Positions 32,265 to 40,664 of a stretch of DNA of 58,440 bases are shown here, in pieces. This DNA comes from an uncultured Oscillospiraceae bacterium (GTDB lineage Bacteria; Bacillota; Clostridia; Oscillospirales; Acutalibacteraceae): positions 1 through 58,440 of the forward strand of contig CAJUSM010000007.1 of assembly GCA_910588935.1 (NCBI GenBank). The letters run 5' to 3'. The first letter of the stretch is position 1, and every line of letters begins with the position of its first letter. The notes under the pieces are model-generated. The model worked only from the letters and a program-made list of their open reading frames with translations, was not told the origin of the DNA and searched no databases. Position numbers and translations under genes: made by a program.

Positions 32265-34175
32265 TCAGCCCTCCCCTTCCAGCTCCTGGCTCAGCTCTGT
32301 CCACTCTGCCAGCAGCTGGTTTGCCTGGCTATTCAGCTCCTCCAGCTCTGCGGAAACCTCTGTAATCGCCTGGTAGTCAGCGGCAATTTCAGGGTTCAGC
32401 AGCTTGGTTTCCAGTTCCTGTTTGCGGGCATCCGTCTGCTCAATCTCCTTTTCCAGGCGGCCTAGAGCCGCCCGTTTTTTCCGAAGCTCCGCGTCCCGTT
32501 CTTTGCGCTGCTTATAGAGGTTGGGCTTGGGCTGGGCCTTTTTTTCCTCTGCCAGCTGCCTTGCCTCCCGCTTTTCCAAATAATAATCGTAATTACCATG
32601 AAAAAGCTCCGCTCCTTGGGGTCCAAGCACATATACCTTGTCCGCCAGCTTATTGATAAGGTACCGGTCGTGAGAAACCACAAAAAGGGTGCCGTCGTAG
32701 CCGGAAAGAGCGTCCTCCAGGGCCTCGCAGGAGCCTATATCTAAATGGTTGGTGGGCTCGTCCAGCAGCAAAAAATTGGCCCGGGACAGCATAAGCTTCA
32801 GCAGGAGAATTCGGGCACGCTCACCGCCGCTAAGGGCGCCCACCGGCTTAAACACATCTTCTCCTTTGAACAGGAAAACGGACAGGGCACTGCGCACCTC
32901 TGTCTGGGTCATGCGGGGGTGCAGATCCCAAATTTCGTCAATGACCTCCTTCTCATCGTGGAGGCTGAGCTGGGACTGCTCGTAATAGCCCAGATCCACC
33001 CCTGCGCCCATCCGGACAAAGCCAGAATCTGGAGTATATTGGCCCAGCAGAATTTTAAACAGGCTGGTTTTCCCACAGCCATTGGGGCCAATGAGGAAAA
33101 TTTTCTCTCCTCTCTTTATCTCCAAATTCACATTTTTGAACAGCTTGGGGCCTCCAAAGGACAGGCTCAGCTCTTCCCCAGTGAGCACATCATCTCCGCT
33201 GCGGCGGCTGGCATGAAACTGGAACTGGATGGACTCTGGGTCGGCCTCCGGTTTTTCCAGGGTAGCCTCTAAGCGGTCAATGGCCTTCTGCTTGCTGGCA
33301 ATGGTAACATAATTGCGTTTTTGGTTCCACCGGCGCTGCTGCTCAATAATGCCCTCAATGCGGCTAATCTCCTTTTGGGTATTCTCATAAACCCGCTCCA
33401 TGGCCAGGCGTTTTTCCGCCCGGAGCTCCAGGTAACGGCTGTAATTTCCCTTGTAGGAGTCAATTGTCTTTCCCTGCATCTCAAGGGTTCGGGTGGTCAC
33501 CTTATCCAGAAAATACCGGTCGTGAGAAATAACAATGTAGGCCCCAGGATAGCTGAGCAAAAAACCCTCCAGCCATTCTACAGAGCCAATATCCAAATGG
33601 TTGGTGGGCTCGTCCAGCAACAGCAGGTTTGCCCCTCCTAACAGCATTTTTGCCAGCTGGAGCTTGGCCTTTTGGCCACCGCTGAGCACCCCAACCTTGT
33701 TCCCAATCTGCTCTTCGGTAAAGCCCAAGCCTATTAGGGTGCTTCTTGCCCGAGAGCGGCAGGTAAGGCCGCCTTGGTCTACAAAAAGATCGTTTAGCTG
33801 GGTCTGCCGGTCAATAAGCTGTTCCAGCTCGCTGCCTTGGGGACCTTGTGAGAGACGGTCAGCCAGGTCCTCCAGTTCCTCCTCCATAGCAATGAGATGA
33901 GAGAAAACTGTCATAACCTCCTGAAAAGCTGTTTTGTGAAAGTCACGGCAAACATGCTGTTCCATATATCCAAGAATGGTTTCTTTAGAGAAAACCGCGG
34001 AGCCGGTATCTGGAGTGTATTCGCCGGTTAGGGTTTTAAACAGGGAGGTTTTTCCGCTGCCATTTACCCCCACCAGGCCCACATGTTCCCCTTTCTGCAG
34101 CTCAAAGCTGATGTTTTCCAATATAATTTCCTCGCCAAAGCTGAGGGAGATGTTGTTAACAGTTAAAATAGCCAT
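32265..34175 (-). CDS. ABC-F family ATPase
   Basis: 636 residues with two ATP-binding cassettes: Walker A GVNGSGKTS (about 36) and GPNGCGKTS (about 350), two LSGGQKAKL / LSGGERARI signatures and LLLDEPTNHLD twice. Between them is the P-site tRNA interaction linker (about 240-320), and a charged coiled coil follows (KQRKERDAELRKKRAAL on). No membrane part. ABC-F proteins act on ribosomes, rescuing stalled complexes or protecting from antibiotics. Domain layout fits the YdiF/Uup group; resistance cannot be inferred. Confidence 0.92.
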   Translation of the reverse strand: MAILTVNNISLSFGEEIILENISFELQKGEHVGLVGVNGSGKTSLFKTLTGEYTPDTGSAVFSKETILGYMEQHVCRDFHKTAFQEVMTVFSHLIAMEEELEDLADRLSQGPQGSELEQLIDRQTQLNDLFVDQGGLTCRSRARSTLIGLGFTEEQIGNKVGVLSGGQKAKLQLAKMLLGGANLLLLDEPTNHLDIGSVEWLEGFLLSYPGAYIVISHDRYFLDKVTTRTLEMQGKTIDSYKGNYSRYLELRAEKRLAMERVYENTQKEISRIEGIIEQQRRWNQKRNYVTIASKQKAIDRLEATLEKPEADPESIQFQFHASRRSGDDVLTGEELSLSFGGPKLFKNVNLEIKRGEKIFLIGPNGCGKTSLFKILLGQYTPDSGFVRMGAGVDLGYYEQSQLSLHDEKEVIDEIWDLHPRMTQTEVRSALSVFLFKGEDVFKPVGALSGGERARILLLKLMLSRANFLLLDEPTNHLDIGSCEALEDALSGYDGTLFVVSHDRYLINKLADKVYVLGPQGAELFHGNYDYYLEKREARQLAEEKKAQPKPNLYKQRKERDAELRKKRAALGRLEKEIEQTDARKQELETKLLNPEIAADYQAITEVSAELEELNSQANQLLAEWTELSQELEGEG

Positions 34176-34347
34176 AACGACGAAAATTCCTTTCCATGTA
34201 TCAAAAAGAGATGGTCTGCGGCGAAAGCCAGCCCAACCAACTTATAGTACCCGGCTGAGTGGAAATTTATGGAAACTCCCCCTTAGCCCGGCAGGTAAAA
34301 TACCTATAAAAGGCAAAATAATATGTAAAGTAATTTCCCGAATATCC

Positions 34348-34376
34348 TTGCTTTTGCGGAAACTTTCGTGTATAAT
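34348..34376 (+). promoter_or_regulatory. nrdR promoter
   Basis: TTGCTT (34348-34353), 17 bases, TATAAT (34371-34376). Confidence 0.75.
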
Positions 34377-34415
34377 TTAGATAATCGAGTTCAACAAGGG
34401 AGGATGTTGTCAGCT

Positions 34416-34880
34416 GTGAAATGCCCCTACTGCAGTTATACGGAAAGCAAAGTGGTGGATTCTCGCCCTACGGATGAAAGCGAACGGATCCGCCGCCGCC
34501 GCGAATGCTTGAAATGCGGAAAACGGTTTACCACCTATGAAATTATCGAAAACGTACCCATTGTTGTTATTAAAAAAGACCGCTCCCGAGAGGCTTTTGA
34601 CCGGCAAAAGCTGCTTAACGGCCTGCTTAGGGCCTGTGAAAAGCGGCCGGTTTCCATGGATACGCTGGAGCATATTGTCAGCGAGATTGAAACTCTGCTG
34701 CAGAATTCCCTGGACAAAGAGGTATCCTCCCAGCGTATTGGCACTTATGCCATGGAAAAGCTAAAAACCGTGGATGAAGTGGCCTATGTACGCTTCGCCT
34801 CGGTTTACCGGCAGTTTAAAGACATTAACAGCTTTATGGAGGAGCTAAGCAAGATTATCAGCAGCAAGCAGAATAGCTGA
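34416..34880 (+). CDS. nrdR: transcriptional repressor NrdR
   Basis: 154 residues. A zinc ribbon (C3, C6, C31, C34: MKCPYC and CLKCGKRF) with the RIRRRRECLKC signature precedes an ATP-cone domain (about 49-139, VIKKDRSREAFDRQKL). It represses ribonucleotide reductase genes in response to ATP/dATP. The start is taken as GTG 34416, giving the conserved MKCPYC; GGGAGG lies 12 bases upstream. A nearer ATG (34404) abuts the binding site. Confidence 0.95.
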   Translation: MKCPYCSYTESKVVDSRPTDESERIRRRRECLKCGKRFTTYEIIENVPIVVIKKDRSREAFDRQKLLNGLLRACEKRPVSMDTLEHIVSEIETLLQNSLDKEVSSQRIGTYAMEKLKTVDEVAYVRFASVYRQFKDINSFMEELSKIISSKQNS

Positions 34881-34902
34881 AAAAGTTTTTTTCAGAGAAA
34901 AG

Positions 34903-34937
34903 GCAGGGGGCTTTGGCAAAGCCCCTTGCTTTTTTTC
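34903..34937. terminator. bidirectional terminator between nrdR and galU
   Basis: GCAGGGGGCTTTG / CAAAGCCCCTTGC stem with a one-to-three base loop and T tract; serves both convergent genes. Confidence 0.85.
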
Positions 34938-34951
34938 TGCGCTCTGGCAAA

Positions 34952-35827
34952 CTACAGCTCTTTTGCCAGCTCCCGCAAATATTCCCGGAAAGCCTCTCCA
35001 ATCTCTGGATGATGCAGGGCGGCCTCTACCCCTGCCTGCATTACCCCCAGCTTGTTTCCCATATCGTATCTGGTACCTACAAAATCCACAGCAATCATCC
35101 CGTCGCGCCTGGCCAGGGCTTTCATAGCGTCGGTAAGCTGAATCTCGCCGCCTGCCCCAGGGCCGGTTTTATCCAAAATGTCAAAGATTTCCGGCGGCAG
35201 CACACAGCGGCCTAAAATGGAAAGCAAGGAAAACTCCTCCCCTGGCCGGGGCTTTTCCACCATATCTGTACATCGGTACCGTCCGTCTGCCAGAGGTTCT
35301 ACCTTAAGAGAGGAATATTTCCGGATATCGGCGGGGGAAACCTGCTTTACCCCCACAGCCCCCAAACCGTATTCCTCATAGGCCCGTATTAACTGGCCGC
35401 AAACCGGTTCTGGCCCCATGATTACATCATCGCCGTAAAGTACGGCAAAAGGTTCGCCGGCAATAAAATTTCTGGCACAATTTACCGCGTGGCCTAAGCC
35501 CCGAATCTCCTTTTGCCGTACATACCAGATGTTTGCCAGATTGGAAATATTTACAATTTGCTCCAGCACTGGCGCTTTGCCAGGGTCTTCGGCCAGCCGT
35601 TCCTCCAGCTCGGGGGCCCGGTCAAAATGATCCTCCAGCAGGCCCTTGCCCCGGTTTGTAATAATCAGGATATCCTCTATGCCGGAGGCTGCCGCCTCCT
35701 CTACAATATATTGTATGGCAGGCTTATCCACAATGGGCAGCATTTCCTTTGGCATGGCCTTGGTGGCAGGCAGCACCCGCGTGCCTAGTCCCGCGGCAGG
35801 GATAACAGCTTTGCGAACCTTTTTCAT
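34952..35827 (-). CDS. galU: UTP--glucose-1-phosphate uridylyltransferase
   Basis: 291 residues. The nucleotidyltransferase signature AAGLGTRVLPATKAMPKEML is at residues about 10-29; VDKPAIQYIVEEA follows. LPDDVIMG-type loop reads YGDDVIMGPEP near 113. It makes UDP-glucose for cell-surface glycans. ATG 35827 follows AAGGAG at eight bases; the longer upstream reading overlaps the previous gene and is not supported. Confidence 0.95.
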   Translation of the reverse strand: MKKVRKAVIPAAGLGTRVLPATKAMPKEMLPIVDKPAIQYIVEEAAASGIEDILIITNRGKGLLEDHFDRAPELEERLAEDPGKAPVLEQIVNISNLANIWYVRQKEIRGLGHAVNCARNFIAGEPFAVLYGDDVIMGPEPVCGQLIRAYEEYGLGAVGVKQVSPADIRKYSSLKVEPLADGRYRCTDMVEKPRPGEEFSLLSILGRCVLPPEIFDILDKTGPGAGGEIQLTDAMKALARRDGMIAVDFVGTRYDMGNKLGVMQAGVEAALHHPEIGEAFREYLRELAKEL

Positions 35828-35871
35828 TGGGCCTACTCCTTTCCAAAATGGCGCAAACAGCGGTATTTCCC

Positions 35872-36927
35872 CTATAAAAGCAGGGGAACCACATTGATTA
35901 GCAGAAAATAGCACACAAACATGCAGACAGCAATTGAATTGTTTACCCCGCCCTTAGCATCCAGGGTCATGTTGGGATAATCGGCCAGGTTGGCTGATTT
36001 TACCGCCCGCACCATACGCACGCAGTGATGCAGGTACATCTTATTCCCCCGCATACCCACAAAAATCATAACTGCCAGCAAAACCAGCAGGCACAGCATG
36101 GGCATGCATATCTTTAGGTAAATACCTGGCTCCTCACTGATTAGCTGGGTAATTACCAGCATTTGCTCGTTGGTAGGGGCAAAGCCTTGGGCAATATCCA
36201 TGCCGGCCTGTTCCATTAGCTCCAGCAACACAGGGGTAGCCACAAATACCGAAGTTGCCAGGTAGGCCAGGTAGATGAGGAACATTAGCCCAGTAACAAT
36301 AATGCCGGACCGATACTGCTTACGGTACAGCAGCCAAGCGCCGGAAAACAAAAAAGCACAGAAATTAAACTTATTCTTCCCTGTCTCCTTTATATAGCGG
36401 AACACCGGCATATAATAGACGGTATTGCTTTTTACCAGCTTAGAGGCGTCCCCATAGCTTACCCCGGCATCTAAAGTTTCTCCAGGGCTTACGCCACCCA
36501 TAGGGTCGAATATAAATGGATGGGAATACGGGCTTCTGGGGGCAGGCCCTGGCCCGTAAGCTCCTCGCTGGGGGGCTCCATAGGCGCTGTAAGGCGGCGG
36601 AAAGCCCTCTGGTCTCTGGCCAGGCTGTTTCGCCAGGGGAGCGCCACAGCAATTGCAGAACAAGGCGCTGTGCGCGTTTAAAGAACCGCACACAGGGCAT
36701 TCCTGGTCTTTAATCTCCGCAGAGGCCTCTGGAGGCTTGGGAGGCGCGGGGGGAGTCCATTCCTTTCCCGACTGGTGCAGGTCGGTGAAAATGCACTGTC
36801 CCTCTTTTGTATAACAATCCCGGTGGTAGGGCGCGCCGCATTGGGGGCACACTACAATATCGTCGTCCTCCTGAAAGGGGACCCCGCACACGGGGCATTT
36901 GATCCCAGTGAAATTGATATTAGCCAA
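35872..36927 (-). CDS. prokaryotic RING/zinc-ribbon membrane protein with DUF2628-like domain
   Basis: 351 residues. Residues 11-45 form a Prok-RING_1-like zinc module (C11, C14, C27, C30, H35, C38 and C45), then a second zinc ribbon (C77, C80, C91, C94). A Pro/Gly/Tyr-rich linker follows (about 100-145). The C-terminal half resembles DUF2628 with about four membrane segments (GIIVTGLMFLIYLAYLA, MLCLLVLLAVMIFVG, SIAVCMFVCYFLLINVV). TTG 36927 is the likely start, since the nearby ATG is out of frame. Function unknown; ligase activity should not be assumed from the RING-like fold. Confidence 0.8.
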   Translation of the reverse strand: MANINFTGIKCPVCGVPFQEDDDIVVCPQCGAPYHRDCYTKEGQCIFTDLHQSGKEWTPPAPPKPPEASAEIKDQECPVCGSLNAHSALFCNCCGAPLAKQPGQRPEGFPPPYSAYGAPQRGAYGPGPAPRSPYSHPFIFDPMGGVSPGETLDAGVSYGDASKLVKSNTVYYMPVFRYIKETGKNKFNFCAFLFSGAWLLYRKQYRSGIIVTGLMFLIYLAYLATSVFVATPVLLELMEQAGMDIAQGFAPTNEQMLVITQLISEEPGIYLKICMPMLCLLVLLAVMIFVGMRGNKMYLHHCVRMVRAVKSANLADYPNMTLDAKGGVNNSIAVCMFVCYFLLINVVPLLL

Positions 36928-36968
36928 AAGCCATTCCCTCTCAACCTGAAAATTTGCTTATAGCTACT

Positions 36969-36997
36969 ATTGTACACGATTCCTGGAAAAAGTGCAA
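36969..36997 (-). promoter_or_regulatory. promoter of the RING/DUF2628 gene
   Basis: Minus strand TTGCAC (36992-36997), 17 bases, TACAAT (36969-36974), 40 bases upstream of the TTG start. Confidence 0.75.
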
Positions 36998-37184
36998 CGA
37001 AAACCCCGGGAATTTTCAGTCTGTTTACAATTTAAAGGGGAAATCCCCTTCTAAAGTAGGCCTTAGAGAGGATTTGGGGACCAAATGCGGCGGTTCACAA
37101 AGGCTGCAGCCCAGTGCTTAATAGCCAGCGGGGCAAAAAAATATGCGATAAAAGGAACATCGTCTTATAAGTCCTTCTAAACCC
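36998..37184. other. intergenic region with a possible coding relic
   Basis: No intact gene. A small hairpin GGGG-AAAT-CCCC sits near 37037-37048. On the minus strand a 34-codon run without start (37164 down to TAA at 37063) reads hydrophobic protein-like sequence (FIAYFFAPLAIKHWAAAF); it may be a gene fragment or chance. Confidence 0.3.
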
Positions 37185-37230
37185 AAAAAGCAAGCGGTTT
37201 CCTTTTTAGGCAACCGCTTGCTTTTTTTTT
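37185..37230. terminator. strong bidirectional terminator
   Basis: Perfect 12-bp stem AAGCAAGCGGTT / AACCGCTTGCTT, 12-base loop, long T runs on the plus side and TTTTT on the minus side; follows the small membrane protein gene. Confidence 0.92.
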
Positions 37231-37603
37231 ACAGCTTACGCAGGCCTTGGTTTCCGCGCTCTTTCAGCCGGCGGTAAACCGTGCCACCCACTGCCGCCAG
37301 CGCCAGAATGGCGCAGACCCCCAGCAGGGTTAGGAATATGGTAAAGAACAGGTTTCCCCAGTTCCAACAGCCCTGTATGCCAAAATCCCACAGCTGGTCT
37401 AAGCCTGCCGTTACTGGAGCAAAAATCAGGTTGGCCACCCAGCGCAGCACTTGGAAACCCATATCCAGGCCATGAGCCAGCAGGCTCCACAAAAGCTCGA
37501 GAACCGCAATTGCCCCGTGGGCAAGCATTTCTAACAGGCCAGTGAGCAGGTTCCAGCCCATATGAGCCCCGTTACCAATTAGATCGAACAATATACCAAT
37601 CAT
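37229..37603 (-). CDS. small membrane protein of unknown function downstream of bceAB
   Basis: 124 residues, hydrophobic: an amphipathic N-terminal part rich in aromatic and glycine residues (about 10-60) and a clear membrane helix at about 85-110 (LFFTIFLTLLGVCAILALAA), ending in a basic tail RLKERGNQGLRKL. ATG 37603 is preceded by GGGGG. It starts 25 bases after the permease stop and ends at the operon terminator, so it is probably an accessory gene of the BceAB-like unit. No family recognised. Confidence 0.6.
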   Translation of the reverse strand: MIGILFDLIGNGAHMGWNLLTGLLEMLAHGAIAVLELLWSLLAHGLDMGFQVLRWVANLIFAPVTAGLDQLWDFGIQGCWNWGNLFFTIFLTLLGVCAILALAAVGGTVYRRLKERGNQGLRKL

Positions 37604-37627
37604 TGCAATACCCCCTGTGTTACAAGC

Positions 37628-39661
37628 TCAGTTTGCACTGGCCACAATTTTGTAATAGGTTCGGGCAGTAAGCAGGTAAATCGCCAAATAAACCACTCCG
37701 AAAATCAGCACCGTGCAGGCCACGCTCGTTAGAATCAGCGAGAAATTTGCCATCTGCATTAGGGCAAGAATTTTCTGCAGCATGGGGAAAGCAAAGCACA
37801 GGTGTATAGCGGCTGTAACCAATGGCAGGAAGAAGACCAACAGTACCTGGCTGTGGATACTCTCCTTTACCTCCCGATGGCTCATACCCACCTTCTGCAT
37901 AATGCCGAAGCGTTTGGCGTCCTCGTAGCCCTCAGAGACCTGCTTGTAATAGATGATCAGCACCGTGCCCAGCAGGAACAGGGCCCCCATGAACAGCCCT
38001 AGGAAGAAGACCCCGCCGTACATCGCCGCGAGGTCCTCCTGCTCGCTGACAATGTTCCGGGCATTCAGGCTCAACCCACTGCTCTCCTGATAGAAATCCC
38101 AGTGTTTGTACGAGTCAAACAGCCAGTTGTGGAGCTCTTTGTACACAGCCTGAATTGTTTCCGGGTCATGGCCCACCAGGTCAAAATTGTAGGTAAAGGT
38201 AGGGTTGGCCAGAAACGGCTCATCAGGATGATCATAAATCGGAATCCGCAGCTGGCCATTTTCCTGCAGCAGATCGGGGTCGTTCATTACCAGGCAATAC
38301 TGCTGGTAGCCCATCAGGTAAGAGCGGTTCTGGGTCAGGCCGCCGGGAAAATCAATTTTAGTCACCTGGTAGTCTTTGCCAAAAATGTTTATGGTATTCC
38401 CATCAAAGGCGTTATCTGGGTCGTACAGCAGCAGCTCGTCGGCCTGGCAGGTGTTTTCTTTACCGCTGATCCGGTTGTACTCCTCTAAGCTGTATACCTC
38501 GAAAACCGCATAGGTGTTGGCCTCGTAGTCGTAGTTGATATAAAATGTGTCCCCTTGGCGTCCCCCGGCCAGCTCCCAGTAAAGCCGGTCCACAACATCT
38601 GCCATCTCCACCTCATGGTTGGCACAGATCTGGGCAGCTTGGTCCTGAAAGGACCGGATCTCTTCCTTCCGAAGGTTGGCGGCAATAGAAAAGTCCAAAT
38701 CCCGGGGACACATGGTTTCCACCACGTCCCTGGTGCCAGTGTACAGACAGAAGGTGGTGGAAACCGTAACCAGCAGGCAGGTAAAAAGGATACAGATAGA
38801 GGCAAGGCCCGCCGCGTTTTGCTTCATACGGTAGAGCATTCCGGATACAGTGGTAAAATGCTTTGTTTTATAATAGAAGCCCTTGTTCTTTTTCAGCAGC
38901 TTTAGCATAGCCGTAATACCGGTAATAAACAGCAGGTAGGTGCCCAGCACCACCAGCACCACCGCCACAAAGAACAGGAAAAGAGCCATGATAGGATCCT
39001 CGATGGTAACGGCCAGGTAATAGCCGGCGCCCAGCAGGACAAACCCCAAAATTGCCAGCACCCAGTGGGCTTTGGGCTCCTTTTCCCCTACCTCGCCGCC
39101 ATGGAGCAGCTCGATGGGTTTAGAGAGCCGAACCTGCAGAATATTGTAAAGAGCTGTAGCCAAGAAAATACAGGCAAACAGCAAAGCCGCGTCCCGAATG
39201 CCGGCTGCCGGGATTACAAAGGGCACAGGGTTCATACCCCCCAGCAGCTTTTCTAGGATAAGGAAAAAGACTTTGGAAAAGGCCACGCCCAAGGCAATGC
39301 CCAGCCCCAGGCAGATTAATGCGCTTATTATGGTCTCGCTAAGAATGACCCCGGCAATATGCCGCTTTTCCATACCCAGAATATTGTACAGCCCCAGCTC
39401 TTTTTTTCGGCGTTTCATGAGAAAGCTATTGGTGTAAAAGAGAAAGATAGCGCCAAAAATGGCAATAACATAAATCCCCAGCCCCAAAACTGTGCCGGCA
39501 CTGGTTACGCCGTAAAAATCGGCCTGCTGGGTGCCCATGGTAAGGGCGTAAAGCATGTAATACATCATAATAATCCCTGCCCCGGAAAGCAGGTAGGGCA
39601 CGGTAATGCGGTAATTGCTTTTCAGGTTTTGAAAAGCCAACTTGGGGTAAAGCTTAAACAT
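37628..39661 (-). CDS. BceB-type ABC permease (FtsX fold)
   Basis: 677 residues with about ten membrane segments: one near the N-terminus, an FtsX group (about 55-160), further helices to about 310, a large extracellular domain of about 200 residues, then the last four helices. This is the BceB layout, in which the extracellular domain binds lipid II-targeting peptides such as bacitracin and signals to the kinase. The start overlaps the ATPase stop by eight bases. Resistance role is inferred from module type; the inducer is unknown. Confidence 0.88.
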   Translation of the reverse strand: MFKLYPKLAFQNLKSNYRITVPYLLSGAGIIMMYYMLYALTMGTQQADFYGVTSAGTVLGLGIYVIAIFGAIFLFYTNSFLMKRRKKELGLYNILGMEKRHIAGVILSETIISALICLGLGIALGVAFSKVFFLILEKLLGGMNPVPFVIPAAGIRDAALLFACIFLATALYNILQVRLSKPIELLHGGEVGEKEPKAHWVLAILGFVLLGAGYYLAVTIEDPIMALFLFFVAVVLVVLGTYLLFITGITAMLKLLKKNKGFYYKTKHFTTVSGMLYRMKQNAAGLASICILFTCLLVTVSTTFCLYTGTRDVVETMCPRDLDFSIAANLRKEEIRSFQDQAAQICANHEVEMADVVDRLYWELAGGRQGDTFYINYDYEANTYAVFEVYSLEEYNRISGKENTCQADELLLYDPDNAFDGNTINIFGKDYQVTKIDFPGGLTQNRSYLMGYQQYCLVMNDPDLLQENGQLRIPIYDHPDEPFLANPTFTYNFDLVGHDPETIQAVYKELHNWLFDSYKHWDFYQESSGLSLNARNIVSEQEDLAAMYGGVFFLGLFMGALFLLGTVLIIYYKQVSEGYEDAKRFGIMQKVGMSHREVKESIHSQVLLVFFLPLVTAAIHLCFAFPMLQKILALMQMANFSLILTSVACTVLIFGVVYLAIYLLTARTYYKIVASAN

Positions 39662-40430
39662 GTCCCTCAGCCTCCTCCCGATTGGTGGCCAGCACGGTTA
39701 AGGTATCGGAAATACTCTGGTACATCTGGTCATCGGTCTGGGCGCCCCGGTAAATCTGGTGGAAGACCTGGCCGTCCTTGATAAACAGCACCCGGCTGGC
39801 CTTGCTTGCCGCCTGGATAGAGTGGGTAACCATGAGCACAGTTTGGCCGGCACGGTTTACATCGGCAAATATCTCCATAATCTGCCCAGCAGACCGGGAG
39901 TCCAGGGCTCCGGTGGGCTCATCGGCCAAAATAAGCTGGGGGTGGGTAATCATGGCCCGGGCAATGGCAGCCCGCTGCTTTTGCCCACCGGAAACCTCGT
40001 AAGGGTACTTTTCCAGCAGGTCCTCTATCCCTAGCCTTTTGGCAATAGGCGTCAGCCGCTCCCGCATCTCGGGATATTTTTTTCCGGCCAGCACCAGGGG
40101 AAGAAAGATGTTGTCCTGTAGGGAGAAGGTATCCAGCAGGTTAAAATCCTGAAATACAAAGCCCAGGTTATCCCGGCGGAAGGCAGAGATTTCCTTCTCT
40201 TTCAAGGTAACAATATCCCGCATATCCAGGTAAACCTTTCCGGCGGTGGGCTTATCTAGGGCGGCCAGGATATTTAAAAGAGTGGTTTTGCCGGAGCCGG
40301 ACTCGCCCATAATGGCGGCGAATTCGCCTTGCTCCACAGAGAAGTTTACATCCTGCAAAGCCTGCACCTGGGCTCCGCCCAGACGGTTAGAGTATACTTT
40401 TTTCACGTGTTCCACGTTGAGAAGGGCCAT
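39654..40430 (-). CDS. BceA-type ABC transporter ATPase
   Basis: 258 residues. Walker A MGESGSGKTT, signature VSGGQKQRAAIARA, Walker B LILADEPTGALD, H-loop MVTHSIQAAS. It powers the FtsX-type permease encoded next. AAAAGGAGAG precedes ATG 40430. The promoter region upstream holds a perfect inverted repeat that may bind the module's response regulator. Confidence 0.92.
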   Translation of the reverse strand: MALLNVEHVKKVYSNRLGGAQVQALQDVNFSVEQGEFAAIMGESGSGKTTLLNILAALDKPTAGKVYLDMRDIVTLKEKEISAFRRDNLGFVFQDFNLLDTFSLQDNIFLPLVLAGKKYPEMRERLTPIAKRLGIEDLLEKYPYEVSGGQKQRAAIARAMITHPQLILADEPTGALDSRSAGQIMEIFADVNRAGQTVLMVTHSIQAASKASRVLFIKDGQVFHQIYRGAQTDDQMYQSISDTLTVLATNREEAEGHV

Positions 40431-40500
40431 AGCGAATCTCTCCTTTTCCTTTTCTGGCTATCAGTATAAGCTATATTTCTTACGAAATCCATAACCTGAG

Positions 40501-40537
40501 CTTACAAAACCAGGGTGCAAACTTACAGTTTTGTAAG
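40501..40537. promoter_or_regulatory. candidate BceR-type operator upstream of bceAB
   Basis: Perfect 10-base arms CTTACAAAAC (40501-40510) and GTTTTGTAAG (40528-40537) separated by 17 bases; a further CTTACA lies inside. Located 71 bases upstream of the bceA start. Matching regulator family and position suggest the site for the adjacent response regulator. Confidence 0.6.
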
Positions 40538-40569
40538 GAAAAGAAGGGCGGGATATTTGAAGAGAAACA

Positions 40570-40607
40570 GAAAGACGCCGGAACGCCCATGAAAAACGCG
40601 CTCCGGC
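40570..40607 (-). terminator. probable terminator of bceRS
   Basis: GCCGGA (40577-40582) pairs with TCCGGC (40602-40607), with inner CGC/GCG pairs; on the minus strand GTCTTTCTGTTT follows. It separates bceS from the bceAB operator. Confidence 0.5.
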
Positions 40608-40664
40608 ATCATTTGGTTTTGCTTTTGTTCTTATACTCTGTGTTTGTTCGGTCTGTGTTCCTGT

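Noticed and set aside
30882..34175. ABC-F protein as a proven antibiotic-resistance gene
   Set aside because: Layout fits housekeeping YdiF/Uup-like members as well; nothing in the sequence shows resistance.
37628..40430. LolCDE/MacB-type lipoprotein or macrolide exporter
   Set aside because: The ten-helix permease with one large extracellular loop and the adjacent two-component system fit BceAB instead.
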